The position numbers were made by a program, and so were the translations under genes. Shown piece by piece: positions 1 through 5,825 of a stretch of 12,035 bases of DNA. A model generated the notes under the pieces. It was not told the origin of the DNA and made no database searches. It saw nothing but the letters and a program-made list of their open reading frames with translations. Position 1 is the stretch's first letter, and each line of letters opens with the position of its first letter. The stretch is from Oscillospiraceae bacterium. Lineage in GTDB: Bacteria; Bacillota_A; Clostridia; Oscillospirales; Ruminococcaceae. Where the stretch lies: positions 1 to 12,035 of the forward strand of contig JAFSHE010000397.1 in assembly GCA_017440445.1 (NCBI GenBank). Direction: 5' to 3'.

Positions 1-476
1 GGAGTTATAAGAGTAACATGCGCCTTGCGGACCTTTTCAAGTGTTGCAAGTGATGCACCAATGCGGTCCTCAAGCTGCTGACGCTTTACCTCACGCTTGT
101 CCGAGTCGGTTGACCACAGGTCAACACCGTTGTTCCATATCTCATAATCCGTGGAGGATGTGGGGTATCCCTGCAGATACATCTGCATACGCAGGTAGTC
201 AACCTGATTCTCAGGAACTATGATATCGCCGTTATCCTTTATGGTAACGTCGCTTATACCAAGATCGGTTATTGCAGCAGCTATCTGAGCTGCCTCTGTC
301 TGCTCAACACCTGAGAAAAGCACCTCTTTGCCCTTCTGATTAAGGATGATGACCAGTACGATTATTACAGCGATCACCGCTATCGGAACAGTTATCAGCA
401 GCACCTTAGCCACCTTGGAAAGTCCGCCGAACTTTTCCTTGACGACAGTCACTGTATTCTTTATCTTTTCATTCAT
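1..476 (-). CDS. fliF: Flagellar MS-ring protein FliF, N-terminal part (gene runs off the left edge)
   Basis: FliF forms the MS ring in the cytoplasmic membrane, the platform for flagellar rod and export-gate assembly. The window holds the first 158 codons and no stop. After a short Lys-rich cytoplasmic N-terminus there is a hydrophobic membrane helix at about residues 20-45. The ring-building region follows, with the family-typical stretch around VPENQVDYLRMQMYLQGYP and then a segment ending AHVTLIT. The ATG at 476 is set by GGAGG (487-491) ten bases upstream; the nearby ATG at 472 is out of frame. It is the fourth gene of the flgB-flgC-fliE-fliF cluster, 44 bases after fliE, which is the standard order in Firmicutes. 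Family identity is clear from sequence and context. Only the missing C-terminal two thirds (second membrane helix, FliG-binding tail) cannot be judged. Confidence 0.95.
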   Translation of the reverse strand, partial: MNEKIKNTVTVVKEKFGGLSKVAKVLLITVPIAVIAVIIVLVIILNQKGKEVLFSGVEQTEAAQIAAAITDLGISDVTIKDNGDIIVPENQVDYLRMQMYLQGYPTSSTDYEIWNNGVDLWSTDSDKREVKRQQLEDRIGASLATLEKVRKAHVTLIT

Positions 477-520
477 TCAAAAATGACCTCCGAGAAAATG
501 CGTATTACCTTACGCTGGAA

Positions 521-841
521 TTACACCTGCATGTTGATGATGGTGTTGTAAGCGCTGAGCGCCTCGTTCTTCACCGTTACAAGCAGATCAACTGCAACAG
601 CAGCCTTTTCGATGTTAGCCTGCACCTGTGCAAGATCATCGATATTACCGAGCATAAGATCGATAGCGTCACGGTCTACCTGCTCATTAGTGTCGATAAC
701 GTTGTCAACAAGCCCTCTGAAGATATCAAGGAAGGACGCCTCCTCGGTATTTACAGCAAGCTGCTCTGTTGTAAGGTTCATGGAGGTCATAGGCTCCATA
801 GCCTTCATGCGTACAAGCATATCTATCGGTACCATTTCCAT
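521..841 (-). CDS. fliE: Flagellar hook-basal body protein FliE
   Basis: FliE is the small adaptor joining the FliF MS ring to the proximal rod, secreted through the flagellar type III apparatus. This 106-residue protein matches the family's usual length. The diagnostic part is the C-terminal helical region (about residues 55-106), with a run like VQANIEKAAVAVDLLVTVKN and the characteristic terminal MQV. The N-terminal 30 residues are Met-rich and poorly conserved, as is usual. The start at 841 has AAAGGA (852-857) about ten bases upstream. It lies 21 bases after flgC and 44 bases before fliF, so it is almost certainly co-transcribed. No oddities seen. Confidence 0.95.
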   Translation of the reverse strand: MEMVPIDMLVRMKAMEPMTSMNLTTEQLAVNTEEASFLDIFRGLVDNVIDTNEQVDRDAIDLMLGNIDDLAQVQANIEKAAVAVDLLVTVKNEALSAYNTIINMQV

Positions 842-862
842 TTTATATCATTCCTTTCGTTA

Positions 863-1318
863 TCAGCCCTTGCCGATATTCAGCGCCTTCTGCGCCATGG
901 TCTTTACCACCTCGAACACTGCGAGGTTTGCATCATAGCTGTTGGATGCCTGAATAGCGTCAAGCTGCTCCACAGCGACGTCAACGTTCGATTCGTAAAC
1001 ATATCCAAGCTCGTCCGCAAGGGGATGAGTGGGATCGTAAACAGGCTCTGCGGGAGTGGGGTCCTCAACCACCTCTCTAGCCTCGACACCGAGGTACTGA
1101 ATGTATCTGTGGAAATGCGCCTCGCCCGTGCCGAGCTTTGTACGCAGGATAGACTTGAAGTTCTTATCCTCGCCGTACACCACCATCTGGCGCTTGTAAG
1201 CCTCCTCGGGAGTGGTAGCAACATTGTCTGCATTAGCCACGTTCTGAGAAATGATATCTAATCTCAGGCGCTCAGCGGTCATACCGGAGAGCGGAATATC
1301 AAGTGAGCGTAAAAACAT
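863..1318 (-). CDS. flgC: Flagellar basal-body proximal rod protein FlgC
   Basis: FlgC is a proximal rod subunit that polymerises on FliE/FlgB above the MS ring. The 151-residue protein carries both family signatures. The N-terminal rod motif (about residues 19-35, LRLDIISQNVANADN) is shared by rod and hook proteins, and the C-terminal helix (about 108-148) contains SNVDV, SNSYDANLAVFE and KTMAQKALNIG. The middle has the typical proline-rich segment VVEDPTPAEPVYDPTHP. Length is normal for the family (about 135-150). The start is preceded by GGAGG (1328-1332) nine bases away. Only 15 bases separate it from flgB, and its stop is TGA, which shows that TGA is used as a terminator here. Confidence 0.96.
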   Translation of the reverse strand: MFLRSLDIPLSGMTAERLRLDIISQNVANADNVATTPEEAYKRQMVVYGEDKNFKSILRTKLGTGEAHFHRYIQYLGVEAREVVEDPTPAEPVYDPTHPLADELGYVYESNVDVAVEQLDAIQASNSYDANLAVFEVVKTMAQKALNIGKG

Positions 1319-1333
1319 ATCCTAGACCCTCCG

Positions 1334-1699
1334 TTACTTTGTTACCAGTGCGCTTCTCATTCTGGTGAAGTTGCCGTTCATCGAATTTATCAGCGCATCG
1401 TACTGGAACTGCGCTCTCGCAAGCTCCGCCTGCTGTGTATCAACATCCACGTTGTTGCCGTCTGCCTGATCTCTTGTTATGTAGTCGGTAACAACGCACT
1501 GCGAAAGATTAAGCTCTTTCTTTATTGTTCCGTTCGCACGAAGCTTATCACGGAGAACGCCGCCGAACTCAAGATATTTACAGTTGTAATCGGGAGTATT
1601 CTCGTTAGCGATATTCTGAGCGATTATCTGCTGCTTCTGCCACAGAACGGAAAGACCCTGCTCTGTGATACGAAATGCGGTAGTATCAAAAAGTGCCAT
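1334..1699 (-). CDS. flgB: Flagellar basal-body rod protein FlgB
   Basis: FlgB is a proximal rod subunit of the flagellar basal body. The 121-residue protein shows the N-terminal rod signature IIAQNIANENTPDY (about residues 25-38) and the C-terminal DGNNVDVDTQQAELA segment (about 80-94), which is near-universal in FlgB. The C-terminal helix then supports polymerisation. The ATG at 1699 follows AAGGGG (1708-1713) with eight bases of spacing. It is the first gene of the flagellar cluster seen here; a sigma-A promoter lies 76 bases upstream of the start and no other gene intervenes. Length and motifs are ordinary. Confidence 0.96.
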   Translation of the reverse strand: MALFDTTAFRITEQGLSVLWQKQQIIAQNIANENTPDYNCKYLEFGGVLRDKLRANGTIKKELNLSQCVVTDYITRDQADGNNVDVDTQQAELARAQFQYDALINSMNGNFTRMRSALVTK

Positions 1700-1746
1700 A
1701 TTTCATTCCCCTTTTTCATTGTCTTGGCATATATTGTTAAAAACTT

Positions 1747-1761
1747 ACAATTTCACATTGT
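1747..1761. promoter_or_regulatory. Small dyad just downstream of the predicted flgB transcription start
   Basis: On the plus strand ACAAT (1747-1751) and ATTGT (1757-1761) form a perfect 5-bp inverted repeat around a 5-base centre. It sits about 8-22 bases downstream of the transcription start inferred from the -10 box. Further ATTGT copies occur nearby in the leader (for example around 1733-1737). The placement would suit a repressor site, but the region is AT-rich and arms this short can arise by chance. No regulator is identified. Confidence 0.25.
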
Positions 1762-1774
1762 TATCCGTATTATA

Positions 1775-1803
1775 ATTATACAACATTTGAAACGATATTG
1801 CAA
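1775..1803 (-). promoter_or_regulatory. Sigma-A type promoter for the flgB-flgC-fliE-fliF operon
   Basis: Read on the minus strand, a -35 box TTGCAA (1798-1803) and a perfect -10 box TATAAT (1775-1780) are separated by exactly 17 bases. Transcription should begin near 1768, giving a leader of about 68 bases before flgB. I see no convincing flagellar sigma-28 or sigma-54 site in the upstream spacer. This suggests the early flagellar operon is read by the housekeeping sigma factor. Confidence 0.85.
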
Positions 1804-1987
1804 CTTTTTTTTCAAAAAACCTGCACTGACATTTCCAAAATTTATGTGAAAATTTCGGTTAAATACAACAATTTGCATAGCTAATTTCCAATATCATGAA
1901 ACATTTACCGCTAAATTGTGAATGTTGCCCAAAAACTTAAATACAATTTCTACACGTTTCTAAACCTGTTTTTTTATATATAAATAG
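1804..1987. other. AT-rich spacer between the flagellar operon promoter and the ABC-operon terminator
   Basis: The gene-free interval 1700-2055 holds the flgB ribosome site, leader and promoter at its left end and a hairpin at its right end. The remaining stretch is very AT-rich and contains no plausible coding frame. The ten-mer TTAAATACAA occurs twice (1859-1868 and 1937-1946), which may be chance in this composition. A run of Ts on the plus strand at about 1971-1977 has no stem before it. I see no RNA gene or riboswitch architecture. Confidence 0.6.
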
Positions 1988-2025
1988 GAATATCTCCCGC
2001 CTTTGTGTAAAAACGGGAGATATTC
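1988..2025 (-). terminator. Hairpin ending the gntR-ABC operon, probable terminator
   Basis: A perfect 12-bp inverted repeat (1988-1999 with 2014-2025; arm GAATATCTCCCG) encloses a 14-base loop, 31 bases after the permease stop codon. On the minus strand the 3' side reads CCTATTTATATAT, so the U-tract is imperfect. It is therefore a likely but not classical intrinsic terminator, or a stabilising 3' hairpin. The plus-strand side also lacks a clean U-run. Confidence 0.65.
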
Positions 2026-2055
2026 TGTTTATATGAGGGGTGAATGGTAGCTAAA

Positions 2056-4407
2056 TTATCTGCTGTACTCGGTTATTACGTTGTACTTATTCAGCAGCTT
2101 TTCTGCGGTATCGAAATCCTCCTGACGGATATAGAAAATCTTGTAGTCGGCTGTTCCACCGCACATTCCGCTGTCAATACATTCCTTTGCATTTTTATAG
2201 GGCAACAGCACCAGCACATAGCTAGGCTCCTTGAACCATGTTGTATCATTGCTTGAAGATCGATCGAACAGGTATTCAAGCTCATCATCCTTTGGGAGCA
2301 GTACCGCACCTTCGCTAAGAGCCTCTTTCTGCATACCGCTGATGATATCCGTATCAAAGCCTCCGTATTCATAATATTCGGAGGGTGCGGCACTGACGTC
2401 ACCGCTCTTTAAAAATGCCGCCATAACAGAGCTGCTTGACCAGCCCGCAGAACCGTTTCGCCTTATCAGCACAGCCGTCTGAAAGTCTGAAAGCTCTACT
2501 GTCGTAAGCCCTGTCACACCGTACTTCTCAAGCAGTGCGATGGTATTCTGATACCACGGAAGCACGCTGAAATACACCGAATAACCGCCGACCGCAGCAT
2601 CTGAGCTTAAATAGTTCGTATACCTGTGGTCTGTCTTAAGCTCTACGGAGTAGTAATGCGCATGCGATGGTTCTCCGTACAGCAGGTCATAGGACACACT
2701 ATCGCAGTCCTTGCGGAAAGCCTCCTTAAACTCCTCACTGGGGATATTTACACGGATATCTCCGTTGCCATCCTGCTTATCTACACTGAGGATAGTTGTA
2801 CCAAGCGCCTCCATCTCATCATCAAAGCGATTGTAATAACCCTCAGGAAGTATCAGTCTTTCAACGTAGTCAAAATACATCTCATCGTTTATATCGTAGC
2901 GTCTGTACACAGTAGTACCGTCCTTCAGAGTGTAGCGCACATCTATGGAGGCTTCTCTGATCATCTGCGGATAGTTGTCAGGTCTTGTATCAATACGTCC
3001 CTTTTCCAGTATCTCACGATGGATATCCGTAACTATACGGATATTGTCTGTTTCCATCAGGTCAACGTAGAAATTATCGTTGTATTCTTCATCATAATAC
3101 CACATCTGTACTTCTGTTGCTGCAACGCTTTCGGCCTGCGGAATGATATTCGCCATGCCCATGCCGTTTGAGAAATACAGACCCATACATATAAGCCAGC
3201 TTGCTACCATGGTAAGCGCATATTTTCCGATGGTGATGTAGAATTTCTTGAAACCTCTGCCGCTGATAAGCTCCATAATGACATAAAGCACAAAGGTCAG
3301 TATCACCATGGTAAAGAGATATCCCTCAGGGCGGGGAGTATAGCTGTAATAGCTGTTTTCCTCCACGTCAAATATCATTGGGAGAGTCACCGCAGCAAAG
3401 GGAGCAACCACTGCAAATGTCACCAGTGCGGGGATAACATAGCTTACACCCTTGAATACATACGGACTTCCCACACGCTCCGCACGTCTGATCTTTGTCA
3501 GGAAGTACGCTCCCACAAAACAAGCGATAGTTATGATAACTGCGGGGATGATAAGCCCGGGGCGTGATATAGGCGCCCTGAACTCCTCAGCGGTACTGAC
3601 ACCAACACTATATCTTAAGGTTTCTATCAACATTCCTATAGGCGATGTTGACGCAGCAGAATTGAACAGTGTATTATCCGTTCTTGATGTGTAGCCGAAC
3701 ATATTGCTTACAACAATAGCGATACACACATAATGCAGCACTGGGATAACTGCGTTAAGCACAAAGGGATATATCCTTGCCTCTGCTGTGCGGCCGCAGA
3801 CGGACATCACGAACAGGCTTATCGCAGTGAACATCACGCAGGAGAATACACCCGTAAACATAAGCTGAGGGAGTATCTGGTCAAACATCTCTAATCCTTC
3901 ACGTGCGGCCGTTCCCCATATATACGATATATTTATCGTTTTAAATATTATAAGACCTATTGCCACCGCTGCAAGGTGCGGCACAAGGCTTCCCGCAAGA
4001 CCCGCCAGCAGGTCTCCGAAAAATCTTGTATCATCCGATACAGGCAGCGAATAATCCATATCCACTACGGTTTTTTTATACAGCCAGCGCATGCTTTTTG
4101 CAGGGATGATATAGCTCATGATAAACATGCCGATAAGCATGATAACGCCGACAACAACAGAGCCTATAAAAGGTCCTTCAAGCGTAACAAGCTGTTCCTG
4201 AAGTGCTGGAAACTTCGGGTCCTCCAGCGGCACCTGCTCCATCTGATTAGCAATATGCACTGCGTATCTTCCAAGTCCGAAAGCAAGGGGATAGGAAAGC
4301 AGCGCAAATATAGAGTTCATCACTATAAGAGTGCGCAGGGTACGCAGCTTATAGAGAAAATATGTTCCGAATTTCGAGAAATTACCTGTCGAGCTTAGAG
4401 CTGTCAT
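2056..4407 (-). CDS. ABC-2 type permease with nine membrane helices and a large C-terminal soluble domain
   Basis: This is the membrane subunit paired with the ATPase encoded just upstream. About nine hydrophobic helices fall near residues 27-48, 80-103, 133-158, 180-204, 213-237, 284-304, 322-346, 363-382 and 396-418. A segment of about 365 residues follows, polar and rich in Tyr, Asp and Glu, with no further helix. The loop after helix 2 (KKTVVDMDYSLPVSDDTRFF) resembles the short cytoplasmic motif of ABC-2 exporters. From memory the tail resembles DUF6449, found in clostridial permeases next to YtrA-type regulators, but I could not check this. I chose the ATG at 4407 (783 residues) because GGAGG lies nine bases upstream and the overlap with the ATPase gene is then only 26 bases. 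An in-frame ATG at 4488 would give 810 residues but overlaps by 107 bases. Substrate is unknown. Confidence 0.85.
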   Translation of the reverse strand: MTALSSTGNFSKFGTYFLYKLRTLRTLIVMNSIFALLSYPLAFGLGRYAVHIANQMEQVPLEDPKFPALQEQLVTLEGPFIGSVVVGVIMLIGMFIMSYIIPAKSMRWLYKKTVVDMDYSLPVSDDTRFFGDLLAGLAGSLVPHLAAVAIGLIIFKTINISYIWGTAAREGLEMFDQILPQLMFTGVFSCVMFTAISLFVMSVCGRTAEARIYPFVLNAVIPVLHYVCIAIVVSNMFGYTSRTDNTLFNSAASTSPIGMLIETLRYSVGVSTAEEFRAPISRPGLIIPAVIITIACFVGAYFLTKIRRAERVGSPYVFKGVSYVIPALVTFAVVAPFAAVTLPMIFDVEENSYYSYTPRPEGYLFTMVILTFVLYVIMELISGRGFKKFYITIGKYALTMVASWLICMGLYFSNGMGMANIIPQAESVAATEVQMWYYDEEYNDNFYVDLMETDNIRIVTDIHREILEKGRIDTRPDNYPQMIREASIDVRYTLKDGTTVYRRYDINDEMYFDYVERLILPEGYYNRFDDEMEALGTTILSVDKQDGNGDIRVNIPSEEFKEAFRKDCDSVSYDLLYGEPSHAHYYSVELKTDHRYTNYLSSDAAVGGYSVYFSVLPWYQNTIALLEKYGVTGLTTVELSDFQTAVLIRRNGSAGWSSSSVMAAFLKSGDVSAAPSEYYEYGGFDTDIISGMQKEALSEGAVLLPKDDELEYLFDRSSSNDTTWFKEPSYVLVLLPYKNAKECIDSGMCGGTADYKIFYIRQEDFDTAEKLLNKYNVITEYSR

Positions 4408-5281
4408 AACCCAGCACCTCCATTTCGTAAATAAATATCTCCTCAAGGCTGAGGGGTACTTCATCGTATATCTTAGGCGAAAGCGCATTTATCTCGCTGC
4501 GGATAGCCTCACGGTCACCCTTTGCTATCATGTGCGTAACACTGCCAAGCGTGTCGATATGAAGCACCTCAAATCCGCTGAACTGCTCCTTTGTAACAGG
4601 CTCGTCAAAGGCGGTCTGTATCTTCACTACGCTGCCCTTTACATTGTCAAGCTCCCTGTCAAATACCACCTTGCCGCCGTGCATAAGTCCCACACGGTCG
4701 CAGAATTCGTCTATCTCGTTAAGGTTATGAGAGGAGAATATGACCGTCAGCTTGTTGTCCAGCATAGCGTCTATCAGCATCTGCTTTACGATTATCCTCA
4801 TAGTCGGGTCAAGTCCGTCAAAAGCCTCATCGAGGAACAGATACGGCGTCCTGCACGCTATACCGCATATAACAGCCGCCTGTCGCTTCATTCCCTTTGA
4901 GAATGTATTCAGCTTCTTTTTCAAGGGAAGCTCTATCGCCTTGTGCAGCTTATCAAAAAGCTCCTCGGAAAAGCTGCTGTAAAAACGCTTGTAGTAGTTC
5001 TTCATCTCAGTGAGAGTCATCTCATTGAACTGCACCGTTTCATCGTTGATGAAGAACACTCTTTCCTTTATCGGGACATTGTTATACACCTGCTGACCGT
5101 CTATCAGCACCTCTCCCGAATAGGGTCTGTATATGCCCGAAAGAAGTCTCAACAGCGTGGATTTTCCCGCTCCGTTTGAGCCTAAAAGTCCGTAGGCGCA
5201 GCCCTCAGGGATAGTTATATCCACCCCGTCAAGAGCGTTTTTGTCATCAAAACGCATTACTGCATTTTTTATCTCTATCAT
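4382..5281 (-). CDS. ABC transporter ATP-binding protein (YtrB-like)
   Basis: This cytoplasmic ATPase should drive the permease encoded directly after it. The 299-residue protein has an intact nucleotide-binding domain: Walker A GSNGAGKST (34-42), signature FSKGM (127-131, a variant of LSGGQ), Walker B LFLDE (148-152), D-loop GLD (156-158) and switch histidine H185 in FSSHNL. The usual Q-loop glutamine appears to be replaced: the segment at about 76-81 reads FFINDE. The C-terminal 90 residues form an accessory region ending close to PLSLEEIFIYEM, typical of drug/peptide-exporter ATPases. Its ATG overlaps the gntR stop as ATGA (5278-5281), with a GGGGGAG ribosome site inside gntR, so the two are translationally coupled. 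Best match by organisation is the Bacillus YtrABCDEF type. The transported compound (peptide antibiotic, lipid or other) cannot be read from the sequence. Confidence 0.93.
   Translation of the reverse strand: MIEIKNAVMRFDDKNALDGVDITIPEGCAYGLLGSNGAGKSTLLRLLSGIYRPYSGEVLIDGQQVYNNVPIKERVFFINDETVQFNEMTLTEMKNYYKRFYSSFSEELFDKLHKAIELPLKKKLNTFSKGMKRQAAVICGIACRTPYLFLDEAFDGLDPTMRIIVKQMLIDAMLDNKLTVIFSSHNLNEIDEFCDRVGLMHGGKVVFDRELDNVKGSVVKIQTAFDEPVTKEQFSGFEVLHIDTLGSVTHMIAKGDREAIRSEINALSPKIYDEVPLSLEEIFIYEMEVLGYDSSKLDR
4417..4421 (-). promoter_or_regulatory. Ribosome binding site that fixes the permease start at 4407
   Basis: GGAGG on the minus strand lies nine bases before the ATG at 4405-4407, inside the last codons of the ATPase gene. 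The placement favours this start over the upstream in-frame ATG at 4488 and implies translational coupling of ATPase and permease. Confidence 0.8.
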
Positions 5282-5658
5282 ATCTCTCCCCCTTTTCCGT
5301 CAGACCATATCCTTTTTGCCGCTTCAACAGCGTCTTCTAATGTCACTCCTACGTTTTTAGCGTCAGACAGGCACTCCTCAAGGCGCTTCATCGCCTCGGT
5401 GCGGAATATCTCCGCCGCCTCCCTCTGCGGCGAAACATAGCTGCCCTTTGCAGGCATGGAATAGATAAGCCCTGCCGTTTCAAGCTGCGAATATGCCTTC
5501 TGAACTGTATTGGGATTTATACCGAGATTTTTCGCCACCTCGCGCACTGCGGGGAGCTTTTCATCCGGCCGCAGCCGCCCCGAGGATATAAGCTGCGCTA
5601 TGCCGTTATACAGCTGCTCGTATATAGGAGCCTTGCCTGAAAGCCGTATATCAAACAC
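5278..5658 (-). CDS. GntR-family transcriptional regulator, YtrA subfamily
   Basis: This is a short (126 residue) GntR regulator. The N-terminal winged helix-turn-helix covers about residues 8-77, with the family hallmark PIYEQLYNGIAQLISSGRL, then LPAVREVAKNLGINPNTVQK and LETAGLIYSMPAKGSYV. The remaining 50 residues are predicted helical and too short for an FadR- or HutC-type ligand domain, which is the defining trait of the YtrA subfamily. The start is GTG at 5658, supported by GGAGG (5666-5670) seven bases upstream; no nearby ATG fits. It is the first gene of an operon with an ABC ATPase and permease, and dyads overlap its promoter, so it probably represses its own operon until an envelope stress or antibiotic signal appears. 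That last point is inference from the subfamily. Confidence 0.92.
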   Translation of the reverse strand: MFDIRLSGKAPIYEQLYNGIAQLISSGRLRPDEKLPAVREVAKNLGINPNTVQKAYSQLETAGLIYSMPAKGSYVSPQREAAEIFRTEAMKRLEECLSDAKNVGVTLEDAVEAAKRIWSDGKGGEI

Positions 5659-5665
5659 GCTCTGA

Positions 5666-5670
5666 CCTCC
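5666..5670 (-). promoter_or_regulatory. Ribosome binding site supporting the GTG start of gntR
   Basis: GGAGG on the minus strand lies seven bases before GTG (5656-5658). It supports the non-ATG start and a full-length winged-helix domain. Confidence 0.8.
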
Positions 5671-5687
5671 TTTTCCGTTGTATGTAT

Positions 5688-5745
5688 CATCTGTACCAAC
5701 TGTATTATTTGTCTTAGTACAGATGTATTATAGCATGTAATACAG
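5688..5745. promoter_or_regulatory. Interleaved dyads (CTGTA/TACAG) over the gntR promoter, candidate operators
   Basis: Two perfect inverted repeats interleave here. Pair A is CATCTGTAC (5688-5696) with GTACAGATG (5717-5725). Pair B is CTGTATTA (5700-5707) with TAATACAG (5738-5745). All four arms share the core CTGTA or its complement. Pair B's right arm lies between the -35 and -10 boxes, and pair A's right arm covers the predicted transcription start near 5720. This geometry fits repression by the GntR protein encoded immediately downstream. Binding is inferred, not shown. Confidence 0.65.
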
Positions 5746-5755
5746 TTACTGTCAA
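5727..5755 (-). promoter_or_regulatory. Consensus sigma-A promoter of the gntR-ABC operon
   Basis: On the minus strand TTGACA (5750-5755) and TATAAT (5727-5732) are both perfect consensus hexamers with a 17-base spacer. Such a strong unregulated promoter ahead of a regulator gene implies tight repression. The inverted repeats in and beside it supply candidate sites. The leader would be about 60 bases. Confidence 0.9.
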
Positions 5756-5775
5756 TAGCTTTTCATAAAAAAAGC

Positions 5776-5810
5776 AAAAAAATTCGGCTGTACCATACGA
5801 TACAGCCGAA
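5776..5810 (-). terminator. Intrinsic terminator after the lipoprotein gene
   Basis: A perfect 10-bp stem (5783-5792 with 5801-5810; arm TTCGGCTGTA) closes an 8-base loop and is followed on the minus strand by seven Ts, GC, then another seven Ts. It lies 15 bases past the lipoprotein stop codon and about 20 bases before the -35 box of the gntR promoter, so it insulates the two units. The stem contains CTGTA and TACAG, the same cores as the gntR operator candidates. Confidence 0.92.
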
Positions 5811-5825
5811 ACACAGCGTTAATAT

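Noticed and set aside
1840..1860. CodY-box-like sequence (GAAAATT right half) upstream of the flagellar operon
   Set aside because: Three mismatches to the 15-base consensus in a very AT-rich stretch is expected by chance, and nothing else here points to CodY.
1859..1946. Ten-base direct repeat TTAAATACAA (two copies, 78 bases apart)
   Set aside because: Only two copies in AT-rich spacer with no matching spacing to a promoter or dyad; likely chance.
2626..3171. Plus-strand open frame of 181 codons inside the permease gene
   Set aside because: It lies fully antisense to a clear membrane-protein gene and has no family features or ribosome site. The same applies to the other plus-strand frames, e.g. 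9195-9770 within recG and 7411-7839 within rsmE.
4408..4488. Upstream in-frame ATG (4488) that would lengthen the permease to 810 residues
   Set aside because: It would overlap the ATPase gene by 107 bases, the extra 27 residues are merely the other-frame reading of the ATPase end, and GGAGG sits nine bases before the ATG at 4407.
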